64,000 nt of DNA from Paracoccus kondratievae (GCF_009301415.1 NZ_CP045073.1:868001-932000), one strand, 5' to 3'; positions 51,211-60,211 are shown, counted from the first letter of the stretch. The notes: generated from the sequence alone by a model not told the origin. Numbers and translations are program-made.

Positions 51211-51675
51211 TTAGAGCAGCCCTAGCGTGATGACCGTGAGCACCATGTAGCGGCCCGCTTTCGCGATCGTCACGAGCAGCAGGAAACTCCAGAACGGTTC
51301 CCGCAGGACGCCAGCCGCCACAGTGAGCGCATCGCCGCCGATCGGTGCCCAGCTCAAGAGCAGGCTCCAGCGGCCCCAGCGTCGATACCAGCCGGTTGCG
51401 CGGTCGAGGGCCTGTTCGCTAACCGGAAACCAGCGACGGTGACGGTAGTGCTCTACCCAGCGGCCGAGCAGCCAGTTGGTGACGGAGCCGAGCACATTGC
51501 CGATGGTCGCGACGATCACCAGCAGGACAGGCGGTTGCTTGCCGAGAACCAGTAGCCCGACCAGCGCGGCCTCCGATTGGGCCGGCAGGATCGTGGCGGC
51601 GACGAAGGCTATGGCGAACACCCCGGCCAGTGAGAGCAGGTCTTCCACGTTCCCGGTCAGCGCTCGCGTGGCCAT
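51211..51675 (-). CDS. DedA/YqaA-like small membrane protein
   Basis: This 154-residue protein has four hydrophobic segments and the motif GNVLGSVTNWLLGRWVEHYR with a following RWGRWSLLLSWAPIGGDALTVAAG, a YqaA/DedA (VTT-domain) pattern. These proteins move lipids or support metal and proton homeostasis; a precise role is unknown. Its start overlaps the end of the exporter gene by 19 bases, so it belongs to the metal operon. Confidence 0.8.
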   Translation of the reverse strand: MATRALTGNVEDLLSLAGVFAIAFVAATILPAQSEAALVGLLVLGKQPPVLLVIVATIGNVLGSVTNWLLGRWVEHYRHRRWFPVSEQALDRATGWYRRWGRWSLLLSWAPIGGDALTVAAGVLREPFWSFLLLVTIAKAGRYMVLTVITLGLL

Positions 51676-52970
51676 GCGAGGTGCATATCGTCAATCACAT
51701 ATGCATGGGCATGACGATGCCCTTGCCCGGTTTCCGCAAGATGAGGATGGTCGGCTGGAAGGTCGTCATGGCGATGCGCGACAATTTCGGGGTCATCTGA
51801 CGGCCAGACGGCCAAGCCGGTGATGATGGCGACGGCGGCCACAGCCGCCAGGATGACGGCCGTGATCGGCAGGCCGAGCGCCGCGCCGGCCCATCCGGCG
51901 AGCGGATAGGCGATCAGCCAGCAAGCATGGGAAAGCGCGAACTGCGCAGCGAATAGCGCCGGGCGGTCCTCCGGGTTGGCCGAGCGCCGCAGCAGGCGGC
52001 CGGAAGGCGTTTGCGCCGTCGAATAGCCGAGGCCGAGCACGAACCAGAGCGGCAGCAGCCAGCCGTAACCGGGCAGCGCGGCCGCCGCCAGCACTCCCAC
52101 CACCAGCAGCGACGCGCCCGCCAGCATCGCGGTGCGGTCGGGAACCGATTCCAACAGCTTCGGCAGGGCGAGCGCCGCGACCATCGAGCCTCCGCCGAAA
52201 GCGGCGAGCGCCAGCGCCATGGCCTGTTGGTCGAGACCGAAAACGACCTGCACATAGACGACCGTATTGACGATTACCAATGCTCCGGCCGAAGCGACAG
52301 CGAGATTGATCGCGAGCAACCCGCGCAGGCGCGGCGTCGCCAGATAGATGCGGATGCCGCGCGTTGTCCGATCATAGATGCCGCGCGGCTGCGACGGCTT
52401 CGGGCTCGGCAGCACGACCGACACCACCAGCGCCGCCGAGATCAGGAAACCGATCATCGTGCCGGCGAACAGGTTATGGAAAGAGATGAAGGCAAGCAGC
52501 GCCGCCGCCAGCATTGGGCTGACGACGCTTTCCAGATCATAGGCGAGCCGGGAGAGTGACAAGGCGCGTGTGTATTCCTTCTCATCAGGTAAAATGTCGG
52601 GGATTGTCGCCTGAAGGGTCGGCGTGAAGGCGGCCGAGGCTGATTGCAGCACGAAGATCAGGACGTAGACCTGCCAGATTTCGGTAACAAACAGCAGAAA
52701 CACCGCCACGGCGGCGCGCACGAGATCGAGCGCAACCAGCATAGCGCGGCGCGGTACGCGCTCCGCGAAAGCCGACGCGATGGGTGCGACCGTCACATAG
52801 GCAATCATTTTGATGGTAAGCGCGGTTCCGAGGACTGCGCCGGCATCGGCTCCGGCCAGCTCGAAAGCGAGCAGGCCGAGGGCGACCGTTGCAAGGCCGG
52901 TCCCGACCAGTGCGATGACCTGGGCGAGAAAAAGATGGCGATAGGTTCGGTTTTGGAGAATGGCCAGCAT
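51657..52970 (-). CDS. MFS exporter with His-rich tail (NreB-like, probable nickel or cobalt efflux)
   Basis: This 437-residue major-facilitator protein has about twelve transmembrane helices and the MFS loop motif ERVPRRAMLVALD. The last 40 residues are rich in His and acidic residues (HRHDDLPADHPHLAET and HRHAHAY), as in the nickel exporter NreB. It follows a CsoR/RcnR-type sensor with a one-base stop/start overlap (TGATG at 52968-52972), so they form one unit. ATG 52970 is preferred to a GTG one codon earlier. Nickel or cobalt is the most likely substrate from the tail; copper is less likely. Confidence 0.85.
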   Translation of the reverse strand: MLAILQNRTYRHLFLAQVIALVGTGLATVALGLLAFELAGADAGAVLGTALTIKMIAYVTVAPIASAFAERVPRRAMLVALDLVRAAVAVFLLFVTEIWQVYVLIFVLQSASAAFTPTLQATIPDILPDEKEYTRALSLSRLAYDLESVVSPMLAAALLAFISFHNLFAGTMIGFLISAALVVSVVLPSPKPSQPRGIYDRTTRGIRIYLATPRLRGLLAINLAVASAGALVIVNTVVYVQVVFGLDQQAMALALAAFGGGSMVAALALPKLLESVPDRTAMLAGASLLVVGVLAAAALPGYGWLLPLWFVLGLGYSTAQTPSGRLLRRSANPEDRPALFAAQFALSHACWLIAYPLAGWAGAALGLPITAVILAAVAAVAIITGLAVWPSDDPEIVAHRHDDLPADHPHLAETGQGHRHAHAYVIDDMHLAWPRER

Positions 52971-53251
52971 CACAGATATTTCGCTATCTCTTTGAATTGG
53001 TCGATCGACTGCCGCCGTTCGCGGTCGAGCGGCCCAACCACTTCCTCAAGGCAGTGGTCCAGGTGATCCTGAATCAGCGTCTTCTTGGCTTGGGCGATTG
53101 CCTTCTCTACAGCATGGAGCTGCTGGGCGATGTCGAGGCACGGCCTGCCGGCCTCGATCATCTCGATAACCCCGTTCAGATGGCCGCCCGCGCGTTTCAA
53201 TCGCTTGACGATCTGGGGGTGGGTTTCGTGGGGGTGCGGTGCCTGGCTCAT
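52970..53251 (-). CDS. CsoR/RcnR/FrmR-family metal-sensing repressor
   Basis: This 93-residue all-helical repressor has the family pattern VKRLKRAGGHLNGVIEMIE. The metal ligands are visible as Cys38, His63 and Cys67, the Cys-x24-His-x3-Cys spacing of CsoR. Its N-terminus is also His-rich (HPHETH), as in RcnR-type nickel/cobalt sensors, so Cu(I) and Ni(II)/Co(II) sensing are both possible. It precedes the exporter gene and probably represses the operon until metal binds. A candidate operator overlaps its ribosome site. Confidence 0.88.
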   Translation of the reverse strand: MSQAPHPHETHPQIVKRLKRAGGHLNGVIEMIEAGRPCLDIAQQLHAVEKAIAQAKKTLIQDHLDHCLEEVVGPLDRERRQSIDQFKEIAKYL

Positions 53252-53261
53252 GGGTATATGC

Positions 53262-53280
53262 TATCCTCCTGTAGGGGATA
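53262..53280. promoter_or_regulatory. candidate CsoR/RcnR operator
   Basis: TATCCTCCTGTAGGGGATA is a G/C-tract inverted repeat: arms TATCCTC and GGGGATA differ by one base. It lies 11 bases before the repressor's ATG on the minus strand and includes its AGGAGG ribosome site. CsoR and RcnR sites are G-tracts flanked by AT-rich inverted repeats, which this fits. Confidence 0.55.
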
Positions 53281-53320
53281 TGCCAAGACTCTCAGAGAGC
53301 CAGTGTGCGATGTGATCTGT

Positions 53321-53749
53321 TCACTGATCTGACCCTGCCACATCCTCGGAAATCTCTTGGCGGAGCTTCGGCCCCTGCGCGAGGCGCCGACCGAGCGCCG
53401 TGATGAACGCCTCATATCGTTCCGCCGACTTGGCCTTCGCGGCCTTTGCCGCTGGCTCAGGCAGCGCCGGCGTTGTCGTGACCCAGAAGCGGATGAACAC
53501 GGCGAGGCTCTCGACGGCAATGCCGACATCACGCTCCAGCCGCGTCATACGGCGGTCGAGTTGGTCGAGGCGTTTGGCGACAACCGCTTCCCGTCGCTCG
53601 GCATCGTCCGGCGACAGGAACGACGCGATGGCGGCTTCGGCGATCATGGATTGCGAGCGATCCCGGCGTGCCGCAAAGTCCGCCAGCGCCGAGGTGACAT
53701 CGGGGTCAAGATAGATCGTGATCTTCGATTTCTTCCTGTGGCGTGTCAT
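53321..53749 (-). CDS. CopG/ribbon-helix-helix protein adjoining traG
   Basis: This 142-residue protein starts MTRHRKKSKITIYLDPDVTS and has an RHH fold at residues 7-50 (DFAARRDRSQSMIAEAAIAS). It probably binds DNA near the transfer origin or regulates traG. ATG 53749 lies 4 bases after the traG stop; an earlier in-frame ATG falls within traG. The middle (about 60-80) has a coiled-coil look. Such genes regularly follow traG in Trb-type elements. Confidence 0.82.
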   Translation of the reverse strand: MTRHRKKSKITIYLDPDVTSALADFAARRDRSQSMIAEAAIASFLSPDDAERREAVVAKRLDQLDRRMTRLERDVGIAVESLAVFIRFWVTTTPALPEPAAKAAKAKSAERYEAFITALGRRLAQGPKLRQEISEDVAGSDQ

Positions 53750-53753
53750 GGCC

Positions 53754-55739
53754 CTACAAATCCATGCCGTCGTTCGGGTCCATAGCGATCTGCCGGGCAA
53801 TCCTCTGCTCCTGGCGGATCAGGCGTCGGTTCCGGGCAACATCTTCTTCCACGTCATCGGAAAGATGGGGCTCGAACTCGTTCTCGATGGGCATTTTCTT
53901 CTCCACCGGCTTCACGCGGCTGAGTTCGGGCTGCAACCGGCGCTCGGATTCGGTCGGATCTTCATCATCTGCCATGTGGTCCTCGTCATCCTCGGCAGGC
54001 CCGGGTCGCGCGGGGATCGGTAGCGTGGTCCAGTCGTCGGGGCGCGTTCCCTCGGGGCGCTTCAATTCGGGCGGGGAAAGAACCCGCTCCCGGAATCGGG
54101 CATCCTCAAAGTAGCGCGCCTTCGTCGCCCGGATCGGTGGGATGCCCGCCACCATGACGATCTCTTCATCGGGTGGAAGCTGCATGATCTCGCCTGGCGT
54201 CAGCAATTGCCGCGCGGTTTCCGAGCGTGAGACCATGAGATGCCCCAGCCAGGGCGACAGCCGGTGCCCGGCGTAGTTCTTCATCGCCTTCATCTCGGTG
54301 GCGGTCCCCAGCGCGTCGGAAACACGCTTGGCGGTGCGCTCGTCGTTCGTGGCGAAACTCACGCGGACATGGCAGTTGTCGAGGATCGAGTTGTTCGGCC
54401 CATAGGCTTTCTCGATCTGGTTCAGCGACTGCGCGATCAGAAAACTCTTGAGGCCGTAGCCGGCCATGAACGCCAGCGCCGTCTCGAAGAAGTCCAGTCG
54501 CCCGAGCGCTGGAAACTCGTCGAGCATCAAGAGCAGCCGATGCCGCCCGGCATTCGCCTGCAGATCCTCGGTCAGGCGACGGCCGACCTGGTTCAGCAGC
54601 AAACGCATCAGGGGCTTGGTTCGGTTGATGTCGGATGGTGGCACCACGAGGTAGAGCGTGGTTGGCTGATCGCCGGCCACAATATCGCTGATCCGCCAGT
54701 CGGAGCGGCGCGTGACCTCGGCCACGACGGGATCGCGATAGAGGCCCAGAAACGACATCGCCGTCGACAGGACGCCGCTCCTCTCGTTCTCGGATTTATT
54801 GCGCAGCTCGCGCGCCGCACTGGCCACGACCGGATGCGGCCCCGCCTCACCCAGATGCGCGGTTGTCATCATGGCGCGCAGGGTGGAGTCCACTGGACGC
54901 TTGGGATCGGACAGGAACCTGGCCACACCAGCCAGCGTCTTGTCGGGCTCGGCATAGAGAACATGCAGGATCGCGCCGACGAGGAGCGAATGGGAGGTCT
55001 TTTCCCAATGGTTGCGCTTGTCGAGGCTGCCTTCAGGATCGACGAGGATATCGGCGATATTCTGCACGTCCCTCACCTCCCACTCGCCGCGACGCACTTC
55101 GAGCAGTGGATTATAGGCGGATGATTTCGGGTTGGTCGGATCGAAGAGCAGCACGCGACCATGACGTGCCCGGAAACCGGAGGTGAGCTGCCAGTTCTCG
55201 CCCTTGATGTCGTGGACAACAGCCGAACCCGGCCAGGTCAGCAGCGTCGGCACCACCAGGCCGACGCCCTTGCCCGATCGGGTTGGCGCGAAACACAGCA
55301 CATGCTCGGGACCGTCGTGCCGCAGATACTCGCGCTCATATCGGCCGAGGATGACGCCATCGGGATCGAGCAGGCCCGCAGCCTTCACCTCGGGCTTTGA
55401 GGCCCATCGCGCCGAGCCATAGGTGGCGACGCCCTTCGCCTCGCGCGCCCGCCAGACCGACATGCCGATGGCGACCGCGATAGCGATGAAGCCGCCCGAG
55501 GCTGCGATGATCCCACCCTTGGCAAAGATCGGTGGCGCATAGGCTTCATAGAAATACCACCACCAGAAGATCGCCGGCGGGTAGTAGATCGGCGTCCCGA
55601 ACAGCTCAAACCAGGGCGGGCCGAGTTGCGCCTGATAGCCGAGACTCCAGGCGACATATTGCGTCGCGCCCCAGGTGGTGGCGAGGATGATGAGGAAGAC
55701 GATGCTGATCTGTCCCCAGAGAATTTTGGTGGCGGACAT
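53754..55739 (-). CDS. traG: type IV coupling protein TraG (VirD4-like)
   Basis: This 661-residue ATPase brings the relaxase-DNA complex to the transfer channel. Two N-terminal transmembrane segments (residues 8-30 and about 70-90) anchor it. Walker A is CFAPTRSGKGVGLVVPTLL (about 155-173) and Walker B LLLMLDEFPALGRLDFF (about 405-421). ATG 55739 follows GGAAAGGATC; an in-frame start at 55814 would extend into the relaxase gene. The tail (about 590-661) is acidic and low complexity. It follows the relaxase, with copG after it. Confidence 0.94.
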   Translation of the reverse strand: MSATKILWGQISIVFLIILATTWGATQYVAWSLGYQAQLGPPWFELFGTPIYYPPAIFWWWYFYEAYAPPIFAKGGIIAASGGFIAIAVAIGMSVWRAREAKGVATYGSARWASKPEVKAAGLLDPDGVILGRYEREYLRHDGPEHVLCFAPTRSGKGVGLVVPTLLTWPGSAVVHDIKGENWQLTSGFRARHGRVLLFDPTNPKSSAYNPLLEVRRGEWEVRDVQNIADILVDPEGSLDKRNHWEKTSHSLLVGAILHVLYAEPDKTLAGVARFLSDPKRPVDSTLRAMMTTAHLGEAGPHPVVASAARELRNKSENERSGVLSTAMSFLGLYRDPVVAEVTRRSDWRISDIVAGDQPTTLYLVVPPSDINRTKPLMRLLLNQVGRRLTEDLQANAGRHRLLLMLDEFPALGRLDFFETALAFMAGYGLKSFLIAQSLNQIEKAYGPNNSILDNCHVRVSFATNDERTAKRVSDALGTATEMKAMKNYAGHRLSPWLGHLMVSRSETARQLLTPGEIMQLPPDEEIVMVAGIPPIRATKARYFEDARFRERVLSPPELKRPEGTRPDDWTTLPIPARPGPAEDDEDHMADDEDPTESERRLQPELSRVKPVEKKMPIENEFEPHLSDDVEEDVARNRRLIRQEQRIARQIAMDPNDGMDL

Positions 55740-55764
55740 GGGCGGAGATCCTTTCCGGTTGAGG

Positions 55765-57519
55765 TCAGAGGCCGAGGCTGCGCTTTCGCCCGAAGTCCCA
55801 ATCGATGCCGCCATCGTCGCGGGCGACGCCGGAGACGTGACGGCCGATCTGCTTTTCCAAAGAGGGCGACCAGGGCACGAGCTGGAAGCCGAGGCCCCCG
55901 TCGGGTCCGGGACCCTCGATCATGGCGAAACGGCCGGAGGCGAGCGCGAAGCGCTGGCGATAGGAACCGGCGACATATTCGCCGCTGGCGGCGCGCTCGA
56001 AGGACATGCCGGTCTCAGCTGCGAGCTTCTCGGCAAGGCTGTCGAGTTCGCGCCTGCGCAGCGTGCTGAGCAGCCGGCGCGCAAAGACCACGCGTCCGCC
56101 CTGTCGTTCGGCATAGCCCTCGCCGATCAGATGTTCCGCGCGGTCATCCAGAGCCTGACGGACCTCGGCGCCGAAGCCGCTGTCGGAAAGCGCAATCGGA
56201 TCTCGGGCGATGGCCTGCCGGTCGAGCCAGGTCGCACCCGACGCGCCGACCTGAGCGCCGAGATCGAGATCGGAGCGGACGGCAAGCGCGACACGGCGCG
56301 CACCTTGCGCATCCTCATAAGCGCGCAGCTCGACAATCGAGCCGGGTGGGCTGTCGCCGGCGGCATCCAGATGCGGCAGCTTGATATGATGGCTGCGGCC
56401 GTCGACGCCGTCGACCACGGCATAGGCGGTGCCCTTCAACTCATCATCGAGGCCGCGCTCGACCAGGCGGCCGATGACGGGAACATCGAGGCTTTCGCCG
56501 GCCAGCACATAGCTGGCCGAACCGCGCTCGATGCCGCGTTCGGTCAGGGCACGGTGCATGCGCTTGATAATGTCGCCGCGCTCGCCGAGTTCGCGCAGCA
56601 CCGTCTCGGCCTCGGGCTTGATGAACCATTGCGAATGGCCGATCTGGTCGGCCACCCCGAGGATTTCGAGGGTGCGCAGCCGACCGACCTTCAGCGTGTG
56701 GAACTCGTCCTGCGGGTGATCAGCGAGCGGGGCGAGATCGACGATACCGGATTTGCCGGCGTCACGGACAAGCTGCCGGTCGAGCTGTGTCCAGCGTTCC
56801 GCCTCGATCTGGGCCTCAAGGCTGCGGCGGATATCGAGATCGGTGCGCGGCCCCAGCTCCAGGGTGATGAGATCGCGCGCCCGGTCCCGCATCCCCTCCT
56901 TGATGTAGTCGCGGGAAATCACGAGATCCTGCCCGTCATCGCGGGTGCCGCGCACGAGCAGATGGACATGCGGATGCGCCGTGTTCCAGTGATCGACCGC
57001 CACCCAGTCGAGGCGCGTTCCGAGATCCTTTTCCATCTGACCGACAAGATCGTCGGTGAAGGATCGGAGGTCGGACATATCCAGCGCGTCGTCAGGCGAG
57101 ACGATGAACCGGAAATGATGTCGGTCATCACCGCAGCGCTCCGCGAAAGCGCGACCATCGGCGTCCTCGGTTCCCGGCCCGAACAGCCTTGCCTTCTCTC
57201 CGTCTCGGGTCACGCCGTCACGGCGCAGATAATCAAGATGCGCCCCAAGCGGCGCCGACGACGCCATGTGGCGAACGACGCGCGCCTTGACGACGGCGCC
57301 CCGTGTGCGGGAGGTGATGAGGCGGTTGGCCTGAACGCTGGCGCGCTGGCCGCGCCCGAAACGGGAGCGATTACTGGAGGTGACGAGACCGGATCGCGAG
57401 ACGCCGCCTCCGGCCTTCTTCGCGGCGGCAAGTGCCTGCGCGATGAAGGGCCGGGTTTGCTGCGCACGGGTCGAGCGGATGCGCCCCGGACGGATGCGAA
57501 ACTCGTGCTCATCGGACAT
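55765..57519 (-). CDS. VirD2/MOBP-type relaxase with DUF3363
   Basis: This 584-residue protein cuts one strand at oriT and stays bound to the 5' end. The relaxase region (about 90-200) has the His cluster HPHVHLLVRG and a conserved HHFRFIVSPDDA. A Tyr in HLDYLRRDGV is the probable nucleophile. The C-terminal 300 residues are DUF3363 (SPPGSIVELRAYEDAQG and FAMIEGPGPDGGLGFQLVPW). ATG 57519 (MSDEHEF) has GGGGAT before it; the frame is open to 57534. It is transcribed away from the oriT-like region on its 5' side. Confidence 0.9.
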   Translation of the reverse strand: MSDEHEFRIRPGRIRSTRAQQTRPFIAQALAAAKKAGGGVSRSGLVTSSNRSRFGRGQRASVQANRLITSRTRGAVVKARVVRHMASSAPLGAHLDYLRRDGVTRDGEKARLFGPGTEDADGRAFAERCGDDRHHFRFIVSPDDALDMSDLRSFTDDLVGQMEKDLGTRLDWVAVDHWNTAHPHVHLLVRGTRDDGQDLVISRDYIKEGMRDRARDLITLELGPRTDLDIRRSLEAQIEAERWTQLDRQLVRDAGKSGIVDLAPLADHPQDEFHTLKVGRLRTLEILGVADQIGHSQWFIKPEAETVLRELGERGDIIKRMHRALTERGIERGSASYVLAGESLDVPVIGRLVERGLDDELKGTAYAVVDGVDGRSHHIKLPHLDAAGDSPPGSIVELRAYEDAQGARRVALAVRSDLDLGAQVGASGATWLDRQAIARDPIALSDSGFGAEVRQALDDRAEHLIGEGYAERQGGRVVFARRLLSTLRRRELDSLAEKLAAETGMSFERAASGEYVAGSYRQRFALASGRFAMIEGPGPDGGLGFQLVPWSPSLEKQIGRHVSGVARDDGGIDWDFGRKRSLGL

Positions 57520-57530
57520 GGCACATCCCC

Positions 57531-57680
57531 GCACGGTGCAAAACAGAAAAGAAAATCAGGAAGATGGGCGCGAAGCACACGGCGCGCGAAAAAGCAGCAC
57601 GGTGCGAAACGCGCCGAAAACATGAACAAAAACAACCGCCCGCCTGAGCCGCACCGTGCGCGCTTTTATCCTGCCATCTT
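57531..57680 (+). other. probable origin of transfer (oriT)
   Basis: The 243-base gap between the relaxase start and the transglycosylase end contains GCACGGTGC at 57531 and 57597 and its complement GCACCGTGC at 57651-57659. Eight bases later TATCCTGC lies at 57667-57674. The RP4-type nic core is ATCCTG with cleavage before the next C, placed just after an inverted repeat. The same layout and orientation are seen here, next to a relaxase gene. Confidence 0.7.
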
Positions 57681-57762
57681 TCGGTCGTGGTGCCTGCCGC
57701 CACCCTCTGCGCCCTCCATGACACGCCAGCGCCCGATGGGATGCGAATTGCGGTGCCGCTGC

Positions 57763-58527
57763 TCATGGCCGGTCCCCACCGGCATCGCGGGCGACGAACA
57801 GCCCCTCCGACTGCAAGGCGGTGAGTGCGTCCGGTGCCGCCGGGACGAGCGAAGGGGCATCGTCCGGCGTGCGGTCGGGGGACGCGGGATCGGCAGCGGA
57901 AGCGCCTATTTCACGCGCGACGAAGAGCGCCGCCTCGCGCCAGTCGGGCGGCGGAGCGACCGTCGAGCCGCTGCCGGAAGGCCGCTCGCCGAGCAGGATC
58001 GGCGTCAAAGCAGCGACATAGGCGCGCGTCTCGGCAGGCAGCGGACGAGCCGTCGCGCGGTATTCATCGTAGCGACCGGGACCGGCATTGTAGGCCGCGA
58101 GCATCGCGGCGACATTGCCGTAGCGATCCCACATCTCGCGTAGGTAGGCGGTGCCCGCGAGGATGTTGTCGCGCGGCTCGAAGGGGTCGCGGCCGAGAGC
58201 ATGGCGGATGCGCAGCTCCGCCCAAGTCGAGGGCATGACCTGCATCAGCCCCATCGCCCCGGCGGTGGATATGGCGCGCATATCGCCCGCGCTTTCGACC
58301 TGCATCACGGCGATGATCCATGACGGCGGGATGCCGAAACGCTGCGAAGCCTCCTCGATATGCGCGCCGTGCGGATGCGCAGCGACCGTGCGATCCGGCA
58401 CGGTGGTTTGCGCCAGACCGGACAGCGGGGCGATGGTGGAGACGAACAGGCCGGAAAAAAGAAGGAGGATGATGCGGCGGCGGACACCGCATCTCCCCGA
58501 AGCGGGACGAGTGCAGGACGTGACCAT
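57763..58527 (-). CDS. lytic transglycosylase (SLT domain)
   Basis: This 254-residue cell-wall hydrolase probably opens peptidoglycan for the transfer channel. A hydrophobic signal-like segment (about 18-38, RIILLLFSGLFVSTIAPLSG) precedes the SLT domain, with catalytic Glu near residue 78 in VMQVESAGD. The SLT motifs GAMGLMQVMPSTW and MLAAYNAGPGRYDEYR follow. The tail is Pro/Ala-rich and not conserved. ATG 58527 lies 3 bases after the DUF736 stop; an open frame begins at 58578. VirB1/TrbN-type enzymes serve this role in other systems. Confidence 0.9.
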   Translation of the reverse strand: MVTSCTRPASGRCGVRRRIILLLFSGLFVSTIAPLSGLAQTTVPDRTVAAHPHGAHIEEASQRFGIPPSWIIAVMQVESAGDMRAISTAGAMGLMQVMPSTWAELRIRHALGRDPFEPRDNILAGTAYLREMWDRYGNVAAMLAAYNAGPGRYDEYRATARPLPAETRAYVAALTPILLGERPSGSGSTVAPPPDWREAALFVAREIGASAADPASPDRTPDDAPSLVPAAPDALTALQSEGLFVARDAGGDRP

Positions 58528-58529
58528 GA

Positions 58530-58865
58530 TCACCCCTGTTCGTCGCGCTTCTTCGGACGGGTCCAGTGCAGACCCCACTCGCGGCCATCTTCGTCCGACT
58601 GGAACAGCCGGGCGCGGATCGGCTGCTGAAAGACGGGATCGTCGAGAAGGACGGAGACGAACGGTCCTGCGCGCTCGCCAGAATGTTTCCAGCCTGCGCC
58701 GACTTCCGGCCCGTCTTCATCCCCAAGCCGAATTCGATAGGCGGGCGCGTTCTCTGACTCGACATCATCGATCGGAACAAAGGTCAGCTCAAGGTCGAGC
58801 GAGAGGGTGCGAAGCTGCCCGAAATAGCCGGACGGGGTGCGGGTAAACTGGCCGATCTGTGCCAT
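58530..58865 (-). CDS. DUF736 protein
   Basis: This 111-residue protein begins MAQIGQFTRTPSGYFGQLRT and contains LTFVPIDDVESENAPAYRI and RARLFQSDEDGREWGLHWTR, the DUF736 family. Its function is unknown, but it is a constant member of alphaproteobacterial Trb-type elements, between traF and the transglycosylase. ATG 58865 follows AAGGAGCCTTCC; an earlier in-frame ATG (58967) would overlap traF. Confidence 0.88.
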   Translation of the reverse strand: MAQIGQFTRTPSGYFGQLRTLSLDLELTFVPIDDVESENAPAYRIRLGDEDGPEVGAGWKHSGERAGPFVSVLLDDPVFQQPIRARLFQSDEDGREWGLHWTRPKKRDEQG

Positions 58866-58932
58866 GGAAGGCTCCTTTCCTATGCGGTAGAGAAGACGCG
58901 GGGCGCTCGCACGCCCCGCACTGGACGCGCCG

Positions 58933-59478
58933 TCACCGCATCGGCGCGCGCCAGACAAAGCGGCCATCGCCGTCTTCGTCGGTGAAAAGCGGGATCGCGT
59001 GGCCGATCACCGCGGAGGCGGGGAGCGGGCCGAAATAGCGGCCGTCGAGGCTGTCGCCGACGTCCGGGTTCATCAGGAAAACCTCGCCCTCGGCGATGAC
59101 GCGGCAGCCCAGCCAGACCGGCAGGTCTCGGCCGAGGCTGTCGTGGTCGCGCGCCTCGCCGAGCGGAACGCCGTTGACGGAGATGGCGCGGCCAGCGCGA
59201 CATACGCGCTGTCCGGGCAAGCCGAGGACATGCTTCAGAAGCGGCACGTCGCGGGCGACATAGCCGCGCTTGACCATGAACGAAGCGATGGGTTCGGGTG
59301 GGATGACGGCGACCAGATCGGGCACCTCGATCCGCTGAGTGGGCGTGACGGTGTAGAAGCCGATGGGCACGCTGGCCGATGCGTTCCAGACCAGCCTTGG
59401 CGCGGTCGGAACGAATCCGGTAATGGCGATCCCGAGCGTGGCAGCCGTTGTCGCCATGACATAGCGAAAGCGCGTCAT
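58933..59478 (-). CDS. traF: TraF signal peptidase (S26 family)
   Basis: This 181-residue membrane-bound serine peptidase matures the pilin, by analogy with RP4 TraF. It has an N-terminal hydrophobic anchor (MATTAATLGIAITGFVP) and the catalytic Ser in SASVPIGFY. The general-base Lys is in LLKHVLGLPGQRV. Box E-like GDSLDGRYFGPLP follows. ATG 59478 (MTRFRYVMATTA) overlaps the DUF2840 stop by 4 bases. Confidence 0.9.
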   Translation of the reverse strand: MTRFRYVMATTAATLGIAITGFVPTAPRLVWNASASVPIGFYTVTPTQRIEVPDLVAVIPPEPIASFMVKRGYVARDVPLLKHVLGLPGQRVCRAGRAISVNGVPLGEARDHDSLGRDLPVWLGCRVIAEGEVFLMNPDVGDSLDGRYFGPLPASAVIGHAIPLFTDEDGDGRFVWRAPMR

Positions 59479-59960
59479 GGGGCGATCTCCCGGCGCCGGA
59501 GCCATGCCTGATGGCGCTCGGCGGTGTAGGGTCGCGGCGCTTCGCCCGCGTTCATCCAATGGGCAACGTGCCGCCAGTGATCGGGATCGACCTGGGCGGG
59601 ATCGACGCCAATGGCCTCGATCCCGTCGACATGGCGGAGGACGGCCTCGACCTTCGGCCAGCCTTCGATCTTCAGCAGGATTTCGCCGCCCGGACGGGCG
59701 AAGGGCAGCGTCTGATAGGACTCGCCCGGCGCAACCGCGCGCAGGATGTCGAGGCGCGAAATGATCGTGCCGTGGTCGTTCGCCGCCCAGCGGACGAACG
59801 CGAACACCGCGCCAGGACCGAAAGAGACGATACGGCGGTTGCGGTCGAGGAGCTGCGTTCCCGCCTCATGGCCGAACCTGATCCAGTATTCGGTCCTGCC
59901 TTCCACCCAGGTCAGTTCCACGCGGGTCAGATTGTCGTCATGGGCGTCGATGCCGTTCAT
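59475..59960 (-). CDS. DUF2840 protein
   Basis: This 161-residue protein of the DUF2840 family contains LTRVELTWVEGRTEYWIRFG and FAFVRWAANDHGTIISRLDI. No enzyme motif is visible and the function is unknown. It lies between an RHH protein and TraF with 4-base overlaps on both sides, as commonly seen in Trb-type elements. Confidence 0.87.
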   Translation of the reverse strand: MNGIDAHDDNLTRVELTWVEGRTEYWIRFGHEAGTQLLDRNRRIVSFGPGAVFAFVRWAANDHGTIISRLDILRAVAPGESYQTLPFARPGGEILLKIEGWPKVEAVLRHVDGIEAIGVDPAQVDPDHWRHVAHWMNAGEAPRPYTAERHQAWLRRREIAP

Positions 59961-60211
59961 GGGCGGTCTCCCGATATGTCGGGAAACTCGCGCGCCAGCA
60001 GGTCGCGCAGCATGTCGGCGACGGTGATGCCGCGTCTGATCGCGGCGATCTTGATCCGCCCGCGAAGCTCGGGCGTGATGTCAATCGTCAGCCGGGCGGA
60101 ATGGGCGGTTACGGCGCCATCTCGCGCTGGTCGCGCATCGCCGGCCCTGATCCAGCCTTCGGGATCGGCCGGGCGGGCGGCGAAGCCGCGCTTGTCGGCG
60201 CGGGCCGTCAT
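59957..60211 (-). CDS. ribbon-helix-helix DNA-binding protein
   Basis: This 84-residue protein has an RHH motif in its last 45 residues (ARLTIDITPELRGRIKIAAI and TVADMLRDLLAREFP). It is likely a regulator or partition partner for the adjacent ParA, in place of ParB. It overlaps the methylase gene by 4 bases. Confidence 0.82.
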   Translation of the reverse strand: MTARADKRGFAARPADPEGWIRAGDARPARDGAVTAHSARLTIDITPELRGRIKIAAIRRGITVADMLRDLLAREFPDISGDRP

